A stretch of DNA of 64,000 nt, taken from Delphinus delphis (taxonomy: Eukaryota > Chordata > Mammalia > Artiodactyla > Delphinidae). The stretch is from contig NC_082696.1 in NCBI RefSeq assembly GCF_949987515.2, positions 64,736,447-64,800,446 on the forward strand. The letters are read 5' to 3'. A program made the translations under genes and the position numbers. The notes below the pieces were generated by a model. The model worked only from the letters and a program-made list of their open reading frames with translations, was not told where the DNA came from and made no database searches. Shown one piece after another: positions 25,020-35,155 of the stretch. Position 1 is the stretch's first letter; every line of letters begins with the position of its first letter.

Positions 25020-26375
25020 AGCAAGTCTCTTAACTTTCAGTGCATTTGAGGGAATATAATAGAAAAATAATAATAAATACCAATTCAAAGGAAGAATCAA
25101 AAACCTAAGAATAGAAAATGCAGGACAAATGAAAAATACAAAGTAGTATAGTTAAAAAAATTCGAGTATACCAATAATAACATGAAATGTGACTGGACTA
25201 CACTTGCCAGTTAGATATTGGAAAATTTCTGCTATACACCATTCGCAAGAGACATACCTCAAGTACAAAATCTACAGTTTGATGTAGAAGTAAAACCTCA
25301 CAAGATCAGCACAAATAAAATCCAAAATTACAGTCCAGTTTTTCAAGGGAAGACACGCAAAATCAATTCCAAATGGATTGTAGATCTAATTGTGAGAGAT
25401 AAAAATATCTATCTCTTTCTATTTAAGATTTTAACTAGAAAAATGTACTCATGATCCTGGGGTAGAAAAATATTTCTTAAAGAAGACTCAAGAAAGCACT
25501 AACAATAAAAGAACTGACATATAAATTGAATTTTATTAAAATTAAGAACCTCTGTTTATCAAGAGAGGTCATCAAAAGAGTGAAAAAGCAAGCTAAAATT
25601 AGAAGATATTTACAAGTCATATATCCAACAAAAGACTTTCCTACAAATGGAAGACAAAAAAAGACAATCCAACTACAAATGGCCAGAGACTTGGAAAAGC
25701 ATGTCCTAAAGAGAATGGTCACACTTCAATAAACATAATTCCTCAGGATCATTGTTCATTAAGGAAATGGCCATTTAAATCACGATAATATACCTATCAA
25801 CACCCACTAGAATGGCTTAATTTTTTTTTAATTGAAAAGAGTTATGACAATGTGGAGCAAAGGAGCTATCATATACTGATGATGGGAGAATAAATTGGTA
25901 AAACCACTTAGGAAAATTCTCTGTATCTACTGAACCTACTCATACTCTATTACCTAGCAACTGGATTCTTAGGTATAAACCCAAGAGCAGTGCCCTCATT
26001 ATGTATGCCAAAAACATGTACTGAAAATGTTCATAGAAGCATTATTCTTAATACCATAAAACTAGGAACAACCCAAACTCTGTCAAGAATAGAACTGACA
26101 AAATGTGGTATTTTCATACAGTGGAATACTATACAATACTGAAAAAAGAAGTTACTGTTACATACAGAAACGTGAATCAATCCCACAAATATTACATTGA
26201 ATTAAAGAAGCAAAATATTAAAAAAAATTACTGTATTGTTCCAATAATATAATGGTATAACATATTATTCTAATATATATAATATATTATTCCAAGATCT
26301 TTCACTTTGCAAAGATCTATCAAACTGCAAATGTATGATTTGTGCATTTAAAAATATATTTAAAATATAATACTT
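25020..26375 (+). mobile_element. Old L1 (L1M type) with a large internal deletion
   Basis: The left part resembles the ORF2 endonuclease region: 'atgaaatgtgactggacta' and 'aagagacatacctcaagta' (usual 'gtaaatggactaaatgc ... aagagacacacctcaaata'). The sequence then jumps to ORF2 C-terminal landmarks such as 'aacctctgtttatcaagag', 'gaaatggccatttaaatca' and 'atgttcatagaagcattat', and ends in an L1M-like tail near 'atcaaactgcaaatgtatg' (26328). About 2 kb of reverse-transcriptase sequence expected in between is missing. Ancient and non-functional. Confidence 0.72.
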
Positions 26376-26559
26376 GACACTCTCTCTTGCCTTCCACGCT
26401 TTGATGCCTCCCACCACCTGAACTCATTGAGAAGCTAGAGGGAAAGGAGAACATTGTTGCAGTGGGTAGAATGTCAGCCTGCTAAAGCACTAAGCAAGGC
26501 CAGGAACCCATCTGAAGTGGCCAAAAGAGAATAACCAGCTCAGGGGCGGTTCCAAAACG

Positions 26560-26970
26560 CACACTGGAGCTTAGTTTATAACAATGAAAAACTGGAAATA
26601 GATTGAATGTCCATGATCAAGTGAATGAATAAATTACATATAAAATAAGTATACAATGGTACATCGAATACCATTGCAAATTAGAGGTGGATGAATCAGG
26701 AATAATGCACAAAATAAAGCACAAGAGGGAACTTCAGAAAGAAAATACAGGATGACATCGATTTTCTACCTTTTTAAAATATATAAGACTATTTTTTATT
26801 ATTTGAGGATACATTCATATAGCAGTGGAAGTAAAATGCTTAAGAAAAATAAATATCAAATTCAGGACAGCTATTTTTTCCTGGAGAAGTGTGGAATGTG
26901 ATCATAAAGGGCTTAACATGAATTTGTAATATTTTATGTCCTAAGCTATGGGAGAGTTACATAGATGTTG
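26560..26970 (+). mobile_element. Probable L1M 3' fragment
   Basis: The phrases 'acaatgaaaaactggaaat', 'tgaatgtccatgatcaagt', 'tacaatggtacatcgaata' and 'ttttctacctttttaaaat' follow the order of the 3' part of old L1M ORF2 and 3' UTR. It may be a separate insertion or a displaced part of the preceding element. Confidence 0.55.
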
Positions 26971-28660
26971 GTTGAATCACTCCTTACACCCTGGTAAATA
27001 TCTACAGTATTTCATAATAGAAAGCAACAAAAAATTCTGGGCTCATAAAATATCCATTTTATATGGCATTACTATAATTGGGAATAAAAAAACTAATCAT
27101 TCCCATAAGGTTAATTCTGACCCATCAGTGAAGGAACAGCACATTCTTGAGTTGTTTATTCCTGGATTAGGGACCAGTTTTGGATGCCCTTTATGTGAGC
27201 AACTATGTGTAGTTGTGGAAGTTATTTGGGCATAATTGGGCAGTATGTGGCTTTTGAACACAGCAGAGATAACTGGTCCACACAGAGATTTAATCCTCAG
27301 CTTTGACTCATCAGCTTAATAATCTCAGAAACTGAACTCACTTTAGTAAATGTATATATGCTTCATGATGTTTTCTATTGTGTGATGTTTATATCAATTT
27401 ATATACATATTAAAGATATCTACCATCAAATGACTATTCTGATTTGTATTCCTTGAAAGTTATTTAATATCTGTCTTCCTTCTGAGGAAGACCTTTAGGT
27501 ATTCTTGCTTTCTAATTATTTAAAGTTTTAGAATTTACTTCCTTAGTTCATATCTTTATCCTTGAAATAATACCTAATAGAGCTGTCCTTTATTTTGCAA
27601 GCATAACAAAGACGATATGTTGTGTAATCCTGGAGGCTTTCTGATGAGTACTGCATAAGCTGAGGTCCATTTAACAAATATGATCTCATGCACTGTCAGC
27701 ATATGTGTACTCACTCTAATTAAAATGCAATAACAAGAAATGCATGGCAAGTGAGTTTTAAACCTCTACCGACATATGAAATAACTTCTCCCTTCCAGGG
27801 TCAATTGAACCACATTTCTCACTTATTTTGCCCTATGTCTCCACATAAATCTATGCTACTAAGGGGAAAAAATTCCCTTTCTCATTACAGAGCAACACTG
27901 TAATAATTTAATTTCATTGCTCAAGCTAAGGACGTTTAAATGTTACGATTTCTATGGCAATCTCCCTTCCATTTATTATACTGGAGAATATATGCAGCCT
28001 TTTTATTCAAACTGCATCCATAATATTATCAAGTACAAGCAAATTGCAGCTAAACCAATCACAGCACGGCAGTTCTTGAATTAACATTATTAAACAATGA
28101 GAAAAATTTCAGAAATGCTTCCATGTTTCTCTCAACTTGGAAGAAATCAATTCAGTGTGTCTCGTGATCACTAAACCTCAAAATTAAGAGTGGAAAATTT
28201 CAGGATCCAAATACTTGGCCTCAGAATTTATGAAAAAATAGCTGGACTTTGGATATTTTTCTTTGATTAAGGTTGGCATTTGTTCAGCTAAGCATTTAGA
28301 TATAAGCAGATTTTCTTCCCTCCGATTGCTGTTTGCATGGCATGCGCAAATAGTTTCTCCTCCACACACATCTACTGCAGCTAAAACAGTCCACTGTCTA
28401 GAATAACCTGAAGATTGAATTTATTCAGATAACGGTGTTCTTTATAACTGTGGAAAGCACTTTCACTTACATAGAATTTTCTGTAAAGTTTTCATTCAAA
28501 TATTTGATATCGTATAGACACATCTTTAGTTTAAATGGACAGAAGAAATCATCTCGGTTTGTTTCCTGAGAGAAGTAACAAGATAGTTAAAGTTTTTTGT
28601 TGGTGTTACTAGACAATATAGGTTATTTACTTACCCAAAGAAGAAACTTCTTACGGCCCT
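26971..28660. other. Non-coding DNA including a TAAT-rich block
   Basis: No gene or repeat family was assigned. The part around 27860-28130 is unlike transposon debris. It is rich in TAAT/ATTA cores and contains 'gcacggcagttcttgaatt', so it is a candidate conserved non-coding element (see findings). Confidence 0.45.
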
Positions 28661-28664
28661 TTTT

Positions 28665-28831
28665 CCTTTTTTTTTTTTTTTTTAATGTGGCCTCCGCGCG
28701 AACCCTTGGGGTCCGCAGCATCTTCTCTATCCTCTGGGTGCCGGACCCTGAGCGGGAGCCAAGCAGAGACCGGAACCGGAAGCGAAGGCACGCCTTCAGT
28801 ACCGCCCCCGGCGACACCTGTTTCTTTACGG
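28665..28831 (-). other. GC-rich retro-inserted segment of unknown origin, with A tail
   Basis: About 146 bp of GC- and CpG-rich DNA (28685-28830) stands in AT-rich surroundings. On the minus strand it ends in a roughly 17-base A run (the T run at 28667-28683), so it looks like a reverse-transcribed RNA. The minus strand carries paired ETS-like sites ('cttccggttccgg'), then an ATG near 28717 opening MLRTPRVRAEAT before the A run. That is what a promoter-proximal exon fragment or 5' UTR would look like. The many intact CpGs suggest recent origin. It sits directly 3' of a CHR SINE on the same strand. I do not recognise the source gene. Confidence 0.55.
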
Positions 28832-29044
28832 TTTTTTTTTTTTTTTTTTTTTGCGGTACGTGGGCCTCTCACTGTTGCGGCCTCTCCGGTTGCGGAGCAC
28901 AGGCTCCGGACGAGCGGGCTCAGCGGCCATGGCTCACGGGCGCAGCCGCTCTGAGGCATGTGGGATCTTCCCAGACTGGGGCACAAACCCGTGTCCCCTG
29001 CACCGGCAGGCGGACTCTCAACCACTGCGCCACCAGGGAAGCCC
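28832..29044 (-). mobile_element. CHR-2-type SINE, reversed, part of a composite insert
   Basis: Read on the minus strand this is a complete CHR-2 element: 'ggcttccctggtggcgcag' at the right edge, a B box region around 'cgggtttgtgcccc' and 'gagaggcccacgtaccgc', then 21 A residues (T run 28832-28852). Its 3' neighbour is the GC-rich insert, not plain flanking DNA. No clean TSD of its own is visible. The best flanking similarity is between 'cttatggac' (29047-29055) and 'cttacggcc' (28650-28658), which encloses both modules. Confidence 0.93.
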
Positions 29045-29059
29045 ACCTTATGGACTTTT

Positions 29060-29785
29060 GACGTCGTTTTATAGTCTATCAAACACAGCATTTTTTAAAA
29101 AAGAACGAAAGAAAAACATCAGGGAATATCTTCAACCTAAATGAGTGTTGATACATTAAGTAAATGTCACCAATAAATAATTTTATAAGAATGGTTTTAA
29201 GGAACAGGATGGAGAAAGATTATTATATTTCTTTATTCTCTACCCATGTCAATTAGCTATTCTTCATCAGCTACTAGTATATTATACATTAATAATTTTA
29301 AAGAGTCTGGTTTTTTACATCTAGTAGAAATACAATATAAGTGGTTGATAAATTAAATTAAAAGTTAATGAAGATTTCAAAGTTTTAAAATTTATTACAG
29401 AAGAAAGCATTAACAACAACGAAACAGATTCAAGTACTAGCTAAACTTTTCTCATATGTAATTCTTTTTGCTTTGTAATTGAAGTTTTTGGAAAATAAAG
29501 TTTTTTAATTGGAAAATTTGAAGAAGACAAGTTAAATTGAAGATAATTGACAATACTTAATATTATGTTGTAATAAGTAGGGCACGCCTATTCAGTTGTG
29601 TCTTGTTTCTCTTTTGTTATGTCTTTTCTGATAAGATTCACTTAGGTGATTTTATTTTAAGGTGATAAATTGTGCACATAAGTTGTCTTATTTATCTATG
29701 TAAGCACTACACTGGCCATATTACATCCTGATTACAGTAGTATCTAATATAAAATGATTCACATATTTCTCCTGTGTTCAAAGCA
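29060..29785. other. AT-rich non-coding DNA, nothing recognised
   Basis: No gene or repeat family was assigned. Confidence 0.5.
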
Positions 29786-29789
29786 CCAT

Positions 29790-30030
29790 GTTAAAGACTG
29801 AAAACATTCAGAAAAAATAGACATAGTGCAGCTTGTCTTTCATGGATTTATAATATATCAAAAGAAACAAATTTCTAATGAATTGATATATGTTCTAATA
29901 ATATTTTGAGCTATGTTCTATGGAGTCACTAAGGGTGTTAATTAATTGAGGTAGGTTATGGAAGCCTTTCAGAAAAGGGCATATGTGAGCTAGATCTTGA
30001 GGAACAAGTGGGAAGGAGGGATTTAATGCA
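29790..30030 (-). repeat. Possible L2 fragment, reversed
   Basis: 'atggaagcctttcagaaaa', 'catatgtgagctagatctt' and 'gaggaacaagtgggaagga' follow the reverse L2 order (usual 'gggaaggcttccctgagga ... tttgagctgagacctgaag'). Diverged, with uncertain ends. Confidence 0.45.
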
Positions 30031-30191
30031 AATGATAAAGTTTCCTGAAGTTCAGTCATTATGGATCACATCCAAGAGCTATGTTAACACCTCTGTAAAT
30101 AGTTATTTCATATTTTCCTCCATATGATTCAAGTTTTATTAAACTTTAAATAAATATACTTAAAATAAAACTTTGTAGGACTTCCCATAAT

Positions 30192-30212
30192 CAAAACAAA
30201 ACAAAACAAAAC
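30192..30212. repeat. (CAAAA)n short tandem repeat
   Basis: Four consecutive CAAAA units. Confidence 0.9.
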
Positions 30213-30366
30213 AGTATCATCTGCCACAAAGAGAAGGTGAAGTTAAAACATAAGTATGTTGAAACAGAGAAAATTGTATTTGATGTAGCTTCTATTGTTA
30301 CCAAAGGAATTCAAGACAAGGTACTGAAAGAAACTAAAGACTCATTTGAAGAGATAACAAAATGAT
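30213..30366 (+). other. Unassigned stretch with a ~50-codon open frame lacking a start
   Basis: An open frame from about 30213 ends at a TGA at 30363-30365. It contains the residues KYVETEKIVFDVASIVTKG. Its composition is more protein-like than most frames here, but it has no start codon of its own, no domain I know and no splice signals that convince. It could be a decayed pseudogene fragment or chance. Confidence 0.2.
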
Positions 30367-30369
30367 TCT

Positions 30370-30610
30370 GCAGCGATCACACTTGTGTCCCCCCAAATTC
30401 ATATGATAAAATCCTAACCTCCAATGTGACGGTATTTGGAGATAGGGCTTTTGGGGGGTAATTAGGTTTAGTTTAAGTCATGAGGATAAGCCCTCATAAT
30501 GGGATTAGTACACTTACAGGTAGAGACACAGGAAAGCTTGCTTTCTCTCTCTTTCTGCCATGCAGGGACTCAGCAAGAAGGCAGCCATCTACAAGACCTT
30601 CAGGTTCTTT
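30370..30610 (+). mobile_element. MST/MLT1-type LTR fragment, forward
   Basis: 'tgtgtccccccaaattcat', 'atcctaacctccaatgtga', 'cggtatttggagatagggc', 'gtaattaggtttagtttaa', 'gggattagtacacttacag' and 'tgccatgcagggactcagc' match the 5' two-thirds of an MST-type LTR in order. It is truncated at the right near 'gccatctacaagac'. Confidence 0.82.
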
Positions 30611-31368
30611 CCTTTTTAATAAAATAAAGTTCCTAGTCATTCCATAGACAAAGACAAATTGGTGATCAGAAATTAAGCAATGACAGTATTTCACAAATGT
30701 GAACAGAAATATATTAAATCATGGCATTTATCTGCTCACTACTTTGATAACATAGATCTATTCTATTTTTAATCCTGAATAATTTAAAAAATTACTCTAC
30801 ATTAAATATTTAACCTATTCTAAATGATCCTGTCCTAAATATATCAATTAAATGCATACATTATATGCAAGATCACTTTTATTAAACCAAATTAAATATT
30901 GAACTAAATTTAATAATTAAAGTGGATTTCATATTAGATCAATTTAACACACAGTGTAAAAAGTTCAGTTTGTGCAAGAATGAAAGGGTAACAGAAATAA
31001 ATACTGGATAGGTTTAAAAAAAAAGAAACGACTATAAATATAGTTAATAAACTATCCAACAGGTAAATTGTTAAGGTAATAATAATTCATGTGGCATATA
31101 CATGTGTGTGTATCACTGTGCTGATGTAAAGATTAAAACTATTGTTACTAAAGTGGACCCTTATTCTGGAGAAATATACCTAGATATTCATGACTTCCTA
31201 GAATTCTCAGGTACCACCATGGCATATACTTTCCCTCATAAAATGCAGGCAAGTAGAACTGAAAACCCTAAATTACCTCCTCAACCCCTAATGAGATCTA
31301 CCATGTTCCTAATAAAAGATGAGTTTAGATGGTGTCTGAGCAGTTAACTAGCCTCACTCTCCAAGCTT
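30611..31368. other. AT-rich non-coding DNA, nothing recognised
   Basis: Strongly AT-rich. The 81-codon frame at 31102-31347 has no recognisable domain. Confidence 0.5.
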
Positions 31369-31369
31369 A

Positions 31370-31720
31370 TTCATTCATTGAAAATAAAAATCTTTATTCA
31401 ACATTTGATTGTGCTGGTCACTCTTTTAGGTCCTGAGGATATAGAAATGAATAAATCAGAAAAAAATCTCTGCTCCTATGGAGTTTCATTTTAGTGAGGG
31501 GGGGAGGGGTTTGGTGAGGGGACAGCAGAGAACCAAACACATAGTGTGCAAACAACATGAAGAAAAATAAAGCAGGAAAAGGAGGACAGAGAATGGCAGG
31601 GAAGGAAATGATATTTTATTTGGGGAGGTAAGACAAGGCCTTTCCAAGAAGGTGATATTTAGGCATAATGAGATGAGGGTGTAAGTGTTTCTGACCTGGA
31701 AGAAGAGTGGTTAAATCTCA
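31370..31720 (-). mobile_element. L2 3' fragment, reversed
   Basis: The reverse L2 order is visible: 'tctttattcaacatttgat', 'cactcttttaggtcctgag', 'tgctcctatggagtttcat', then much later 'ggcctttccaagaaggtga' and 'tttctgacctggaagaag'. A purine-rich stretch lies in the middle. Old and inactive. Confidence 0.6.
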
Positions 31721-31820
31721 AGGCTGAAGGAAAGGAAGTGACTCCTTCTCATGCTTCTTACCAGAGACTTCCAGGGTTGTATACAGACTGTCCCACATAG
31801 GAATATTAAATCTGAATATT

Positions 31821-31951
31821 CTCCCTGGCAGTCCAGGGGTTAAGACTCCACGCTTCCACTGCAGGGGGCGAGGGTTCCACCACAGGGGGCGAGGGTTCGA
31901 TCCCTGGTCAGGGAACTAGATCCCACATGCCTTGCAGTGCTGCCAAAAAAA
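31821..31951 (+). mobile_element. CHR-1-type SINE with internal duplication of the B box region
   Basis: A short CHR family SINE: 'gtccaggggttaagactcc' (box A region), then 'cgagggttcgatccctggt' (B box region), 'gatcccacatgcc' and an A tail. The segment 'cagggggcgagggttc' occurs twice, at 31862-31877 and 31883-31898, a 21-bp tandem step. The first copy of the B box is decayed (ggttccacc) and the second intact (ggttcgatcc). A near-perfect TSD flanks the element: aaatctgaatatt at 31808-31820 and aaatctgaacatc from 31952. Confidence 0.9.
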
Positions 31952-32043
31952 AAATCTGAACATCCAGGAAGTTTTAAAAATCATAAACATCCAAGGAAGG
32001 TCTCAAAATCCTAAGCCTTTGTGCAACTATCAATTTAGAAGTA

Positions 32044-32212
32044 AGTTCCTTTTTTTTAAGTCTTTATTGAATTTGTTACAATATTGCTTCTGTTTTGTGT
32101 TTTGGTGTTTTAGCCGGGAGGCATGTAGGATCTTAGCTCCCCAGTCAGGGATCAAACCAGCACGCCCCATAGGAAGATGAAGTCTTAACCACTGGACGGC
32201 CAGGGAAGTCCC
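32044..32212 (-). mobile_element. CHR-1-type long SINE, reversed
   Basis: On the minus strand: 'gggacttccctggccgtcc', 'ggtttgatccctgactggg', 'aagatcctacatgcc', then the long-form tail 'gcaatattgtaacaaattc' and 'aataaagacttaaaa'. The same tail is seen in the copy at 54964. An 8-bp TSD, tagaagta, flanks it (32036-32043 and 32213-32220). It faces the SINE at 31821 across about 90 bp. Confidence 0.92.
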
Positions 32213-32600
32213 TAGAAGTACACGTTTTACACACCCCAATGAAATTCAAAATATAATTGCTTATACGTAAAATTTAAATCAAGTGTAGACTCCAATCACT
32301 GATATACAAGATTAATGCTATCTTCTGTTTAAGTTAAAGCAAACTACAGCCTGCTGTTCATAACTTTTCGAAAATGCCACAGTCCTTTTTCTGCCTTTAG
32401 AAGGAGGACACATTGAAACTTCTTTGATGACTGAAAAGCTTGCAGGACCTTGGAGTCCTCACTCTGACCATTCATTCCTACTTGTCTTGCACCATTTGCA
32501 GAAGTAAAAGGTGTAGAAAAATCACACTGAATTTACACTAAAAGCAAGATGTGAGCTGAACGCTTGGGGCTGAAACTCTAAAATAAAGCTGTTTTCTTAA

Positions 32601-32723
32601 AATTATTTACTTACTTTTTGGCCGCATGGCATGTGGGATCTTAGTTCCCTGACCAGGGGTCAAACCCACACCCCCTTCAGTGGAAGCATGGAGTCTTAAA
32701 CACTGGACTGCCAGGGAAGTCCC
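32601..32723 (-). mobile_element. CHR-1-type short SINE, reversed
   Basis: On the minus strand: 'gggacttccctggcagtcc', 'gggtttgacccctggtcag' and 'aagatcccacatgcc', with a decayed A-rich end. The flanking repeats are aagctgttttcttaa (32586-32600) and aagctgttttttaa (32724-32737), a slightly mutated TSD. Confidence 0.92.
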
Positions 32724-32737
32724 AAGCTGTTTTTTAA

Positions 32738-33700
32738 TAAAATCAATTTCAGTAAATTTTCTGAGTTTTATTCTTGGGGTCTATGATTATTTAGTTTCTA
32801 GTGAGTCGATTTCATTATAAAACAATTATTTGATGTTATAATTTCCATTTCTTTTCATTTCAAACTTCAGGAATTATGAAAGGAATTAAGCCAACATAAT
32901 TTAACTTAAAAAGTAGAAAGTTGGGGTGGCTCAATATTTTACACACGTTCTCTTTTCCACTTCATTGTCAAGCTCTGCAAACACATACTGCCTTTTTGCC
33001 TCATGGCGTAAGTCGAATAGTGAAAGTTAAAATTCTCTCAGTCCAGAGCTATCATGTGAAACCTGCTTCCTTGGGAGATGCCTCCTTCCCATTGCCTTGA
33101 CATTTTATCTGGCAAAGAACCTCTAGTAGAACGTCCATTTGGTGGCTTTGTTTGTCCCTAACTAAAATCGTGAGAAATCAAATTGATTCTAGTCAAAAGC
33201 CACTTACTTGCCTTGTAAATGTACTGCTATTACCGTAAGTTTCATAAGATCTCGAGACAATTATTATTCTTTTCTGAATCCTCATTCTTTAAAGAAGTGT
33301 CTGAAATACTATAGCAATCTCCACAAATTGAATTCAACTAAACTAGAGTGAAATACTAGAAGCACATGCTACCTCTACCTCTTAAATCTCCACTGTTTGC
33401 CCCTGACATGATTTGGGCCCAACTTTATGCAATAGCATTTGTCTTACTCTATGTATCCTAGTATTCACGATTTTATCTCAATAAAAAAAATAATGAAAAT
33501 AGTAAAACATGTCCTAAATCTAAATATACCTGGGTTATTGCTCCCCAAACTGTCCTCACTTTTAATTTCCCTTGATTTCACTTGCAAGGAATTAAATGCA
33601 TACCTGTCTATAACTTACACTCATGCTCTTCACTAAGCTCTCTTGATAAAGCTCCATTCCTAAGAAAATAAAACAGTTTAAATTGCATTTAGGTGATTTT
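32738..33700. other. Non-coding DNA, nothing recognised
   Basis: No gene or repeat family was assigned. The 65-codon frame at 33439-33636 is unsupported. Confidence 0.5.
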
Positions 33701-33714
33701 CCAGAATAACCATT

Positions 33715-33979
33715 TTTTTAACATCTTTATTGGAGTATAATTGCTTTACAATGGGGTATTAGTTTCTGCTTTATAACAAAGTGAATCAGCTATACATATA
33801 CATATATCCCCATATCCCCTCCCTCTTGAATCTCCCTCCCTCCCACCCTCCCTATCCCACCCCTCTAGGTGGTCACAAAGCACCGAGCTGATCTCCCCGT
33901 GCTATGTGGCTGCTTCCCACTAGCTATTGGTTTTACATTTGGTAGTGTATATATGTACATGCCGCTCTCTCACTTTGTC
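33715..33979 (-). mobile_element. Young L1 3' end, reversed, severely 5'-truncated
   Basis: Only about 265 bp of L1 3' UTR. On the plus strand: 'aacatctttattggagtat', 'aattgctttacaatggggt', 'ctgctttataacaaagtga', a C-rich block near 33815-33870, and 'catgccgctctctcacttt'. The TSD is clear: ccagaataaccatt (33701-33714) and ccagaataacaatt (33980-33993). It is the same tail type as the L1 at the right end of the window (compare 'gtgagagagtggctttgac' there). Confidence 0.92.
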
Positions 33980-34142
33980 CCAGAATAACAATTCTTGATA
34001 TCAACTTATTCTCAAATTAAAAAAGATTTTATTTAGAATTCAATTGCAGTGTTCCTGATCATTGCAGGTACATATTTTTAAAAGATAGCTTTCAGGCATT
34101 CTTTTCTTCTACTATACTCTTGTAATATGCAATACAATATTT

Positions 34143-34348
34143 TTTTTTTTTTTTTGCGGTACGCGGGTCTCTCACTGTTGTGGCCTCTCCCGTTGCGGAG
34201 CACAGGCTCCGGACGTACAGGCTCAGCAGCCATGGTTCACGGGCCCAGCCGCTCCGTGGCATGTGGGATCTTCCCAGACCGGGGCACGAACCCGTGTCCC
34301 TTGCATCGGCAGGCGGACCCTCAACCACTGCGCCACCAGGGAAGCCCC
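34143..34348 (-). mobile_element. CHR-2-type SINE, reversed
   Basis: A complete CHR-2 body on the minus strand, with 'ggcttccctggtggcgcag' at the right edge, a B box region around 'cgggttcgtgcccc' and 'gagacccgcgtaccgc', then a poly(A) of about 16 bases. The TSD is gcaatacaatatt (34129-34141) and gcaagacaatatt (34349-34361), one mismatch in 13. Confidence 0.95.
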
Positions 34349-34361
34349 GCAAGACAATATT

Positions 34362-35155
34362 ATACACATAGGTACTAAAACACCCCAGAAAGAAGATTTA
34401 TTCATGCAAATTTGAAGTTGAAACAATTAGCCCTCCTTCTGAATTTTTTAAATAATTATTAATTCCTCTACTTGATAATATTTTCACAATACTTTAGTAC
34501 TATTTAGCAGGGATCACCATTATTTTTGATGCAAAATCCTTAGTTTAGAGAGATCTGAACTAGCTATGCTCTGATTCTAATATAAGTCATTGATTGAAGA
34601 AGTGAAGCAAGTTAGGGGACACATGTAGGCTAGGGGTGGCCTTTTTATTATTGTTTTCCATTTTTATTCCTTGATTTAAAAGGAAAGTTGTATCAGAGCC
34701 ATGGTTTCCCTTGAACATGGGAAAATGACTTTTGGGACATCAAGTGGAGAGTGACAGAATGCTGATTCAATGATTAGACGTTCTTAAAATCATTTGCTAA
34801 ACTGATTTTTTTTTTAAAGCAGACTTGTAATTTAACTTTCTACCTGTATCCACACACTGCTGTTTATGTGAGGTTTTGACATCTCTTTGCATTATCCTGG
34901 CTATCTGGCACATCCCAAGACTATGTCCTATGAAGGCTTCATTGTGTTACCAAATCCCAGCAAGTATTTTTCAAGGAACAAAATCATGGTTATGCTTCTG
35001 CCACAGAAGCGATGGAGAGGAAGAACATGAGATATCTCAGACCTCAGCAGCACAATGCTGCTTCCCTTCGTGTGCTATTGAATCATCTCTATCGATTCTC
35101 CAGGACCTCCCTTAGGTAGACTTAGACATCACAGCCTTTTCCATGACATAATTCT
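34362..35155. other. Non-coding DNA, nothing recognised
   Basis: No confident repeat or gene. The 79-codon frame at 34876-35115 has no domain. Confidence 0.5.

Noticed and set aside
28597..29091. Open frames of 146 and 154 codons on opposite strands, the longest in the window
   Set aside because: They span the CHR SINE, its A-run and the GC-rich insert. The lysine and phenylalanine runs come from the A/T tracts. There is no domain or independent start context.
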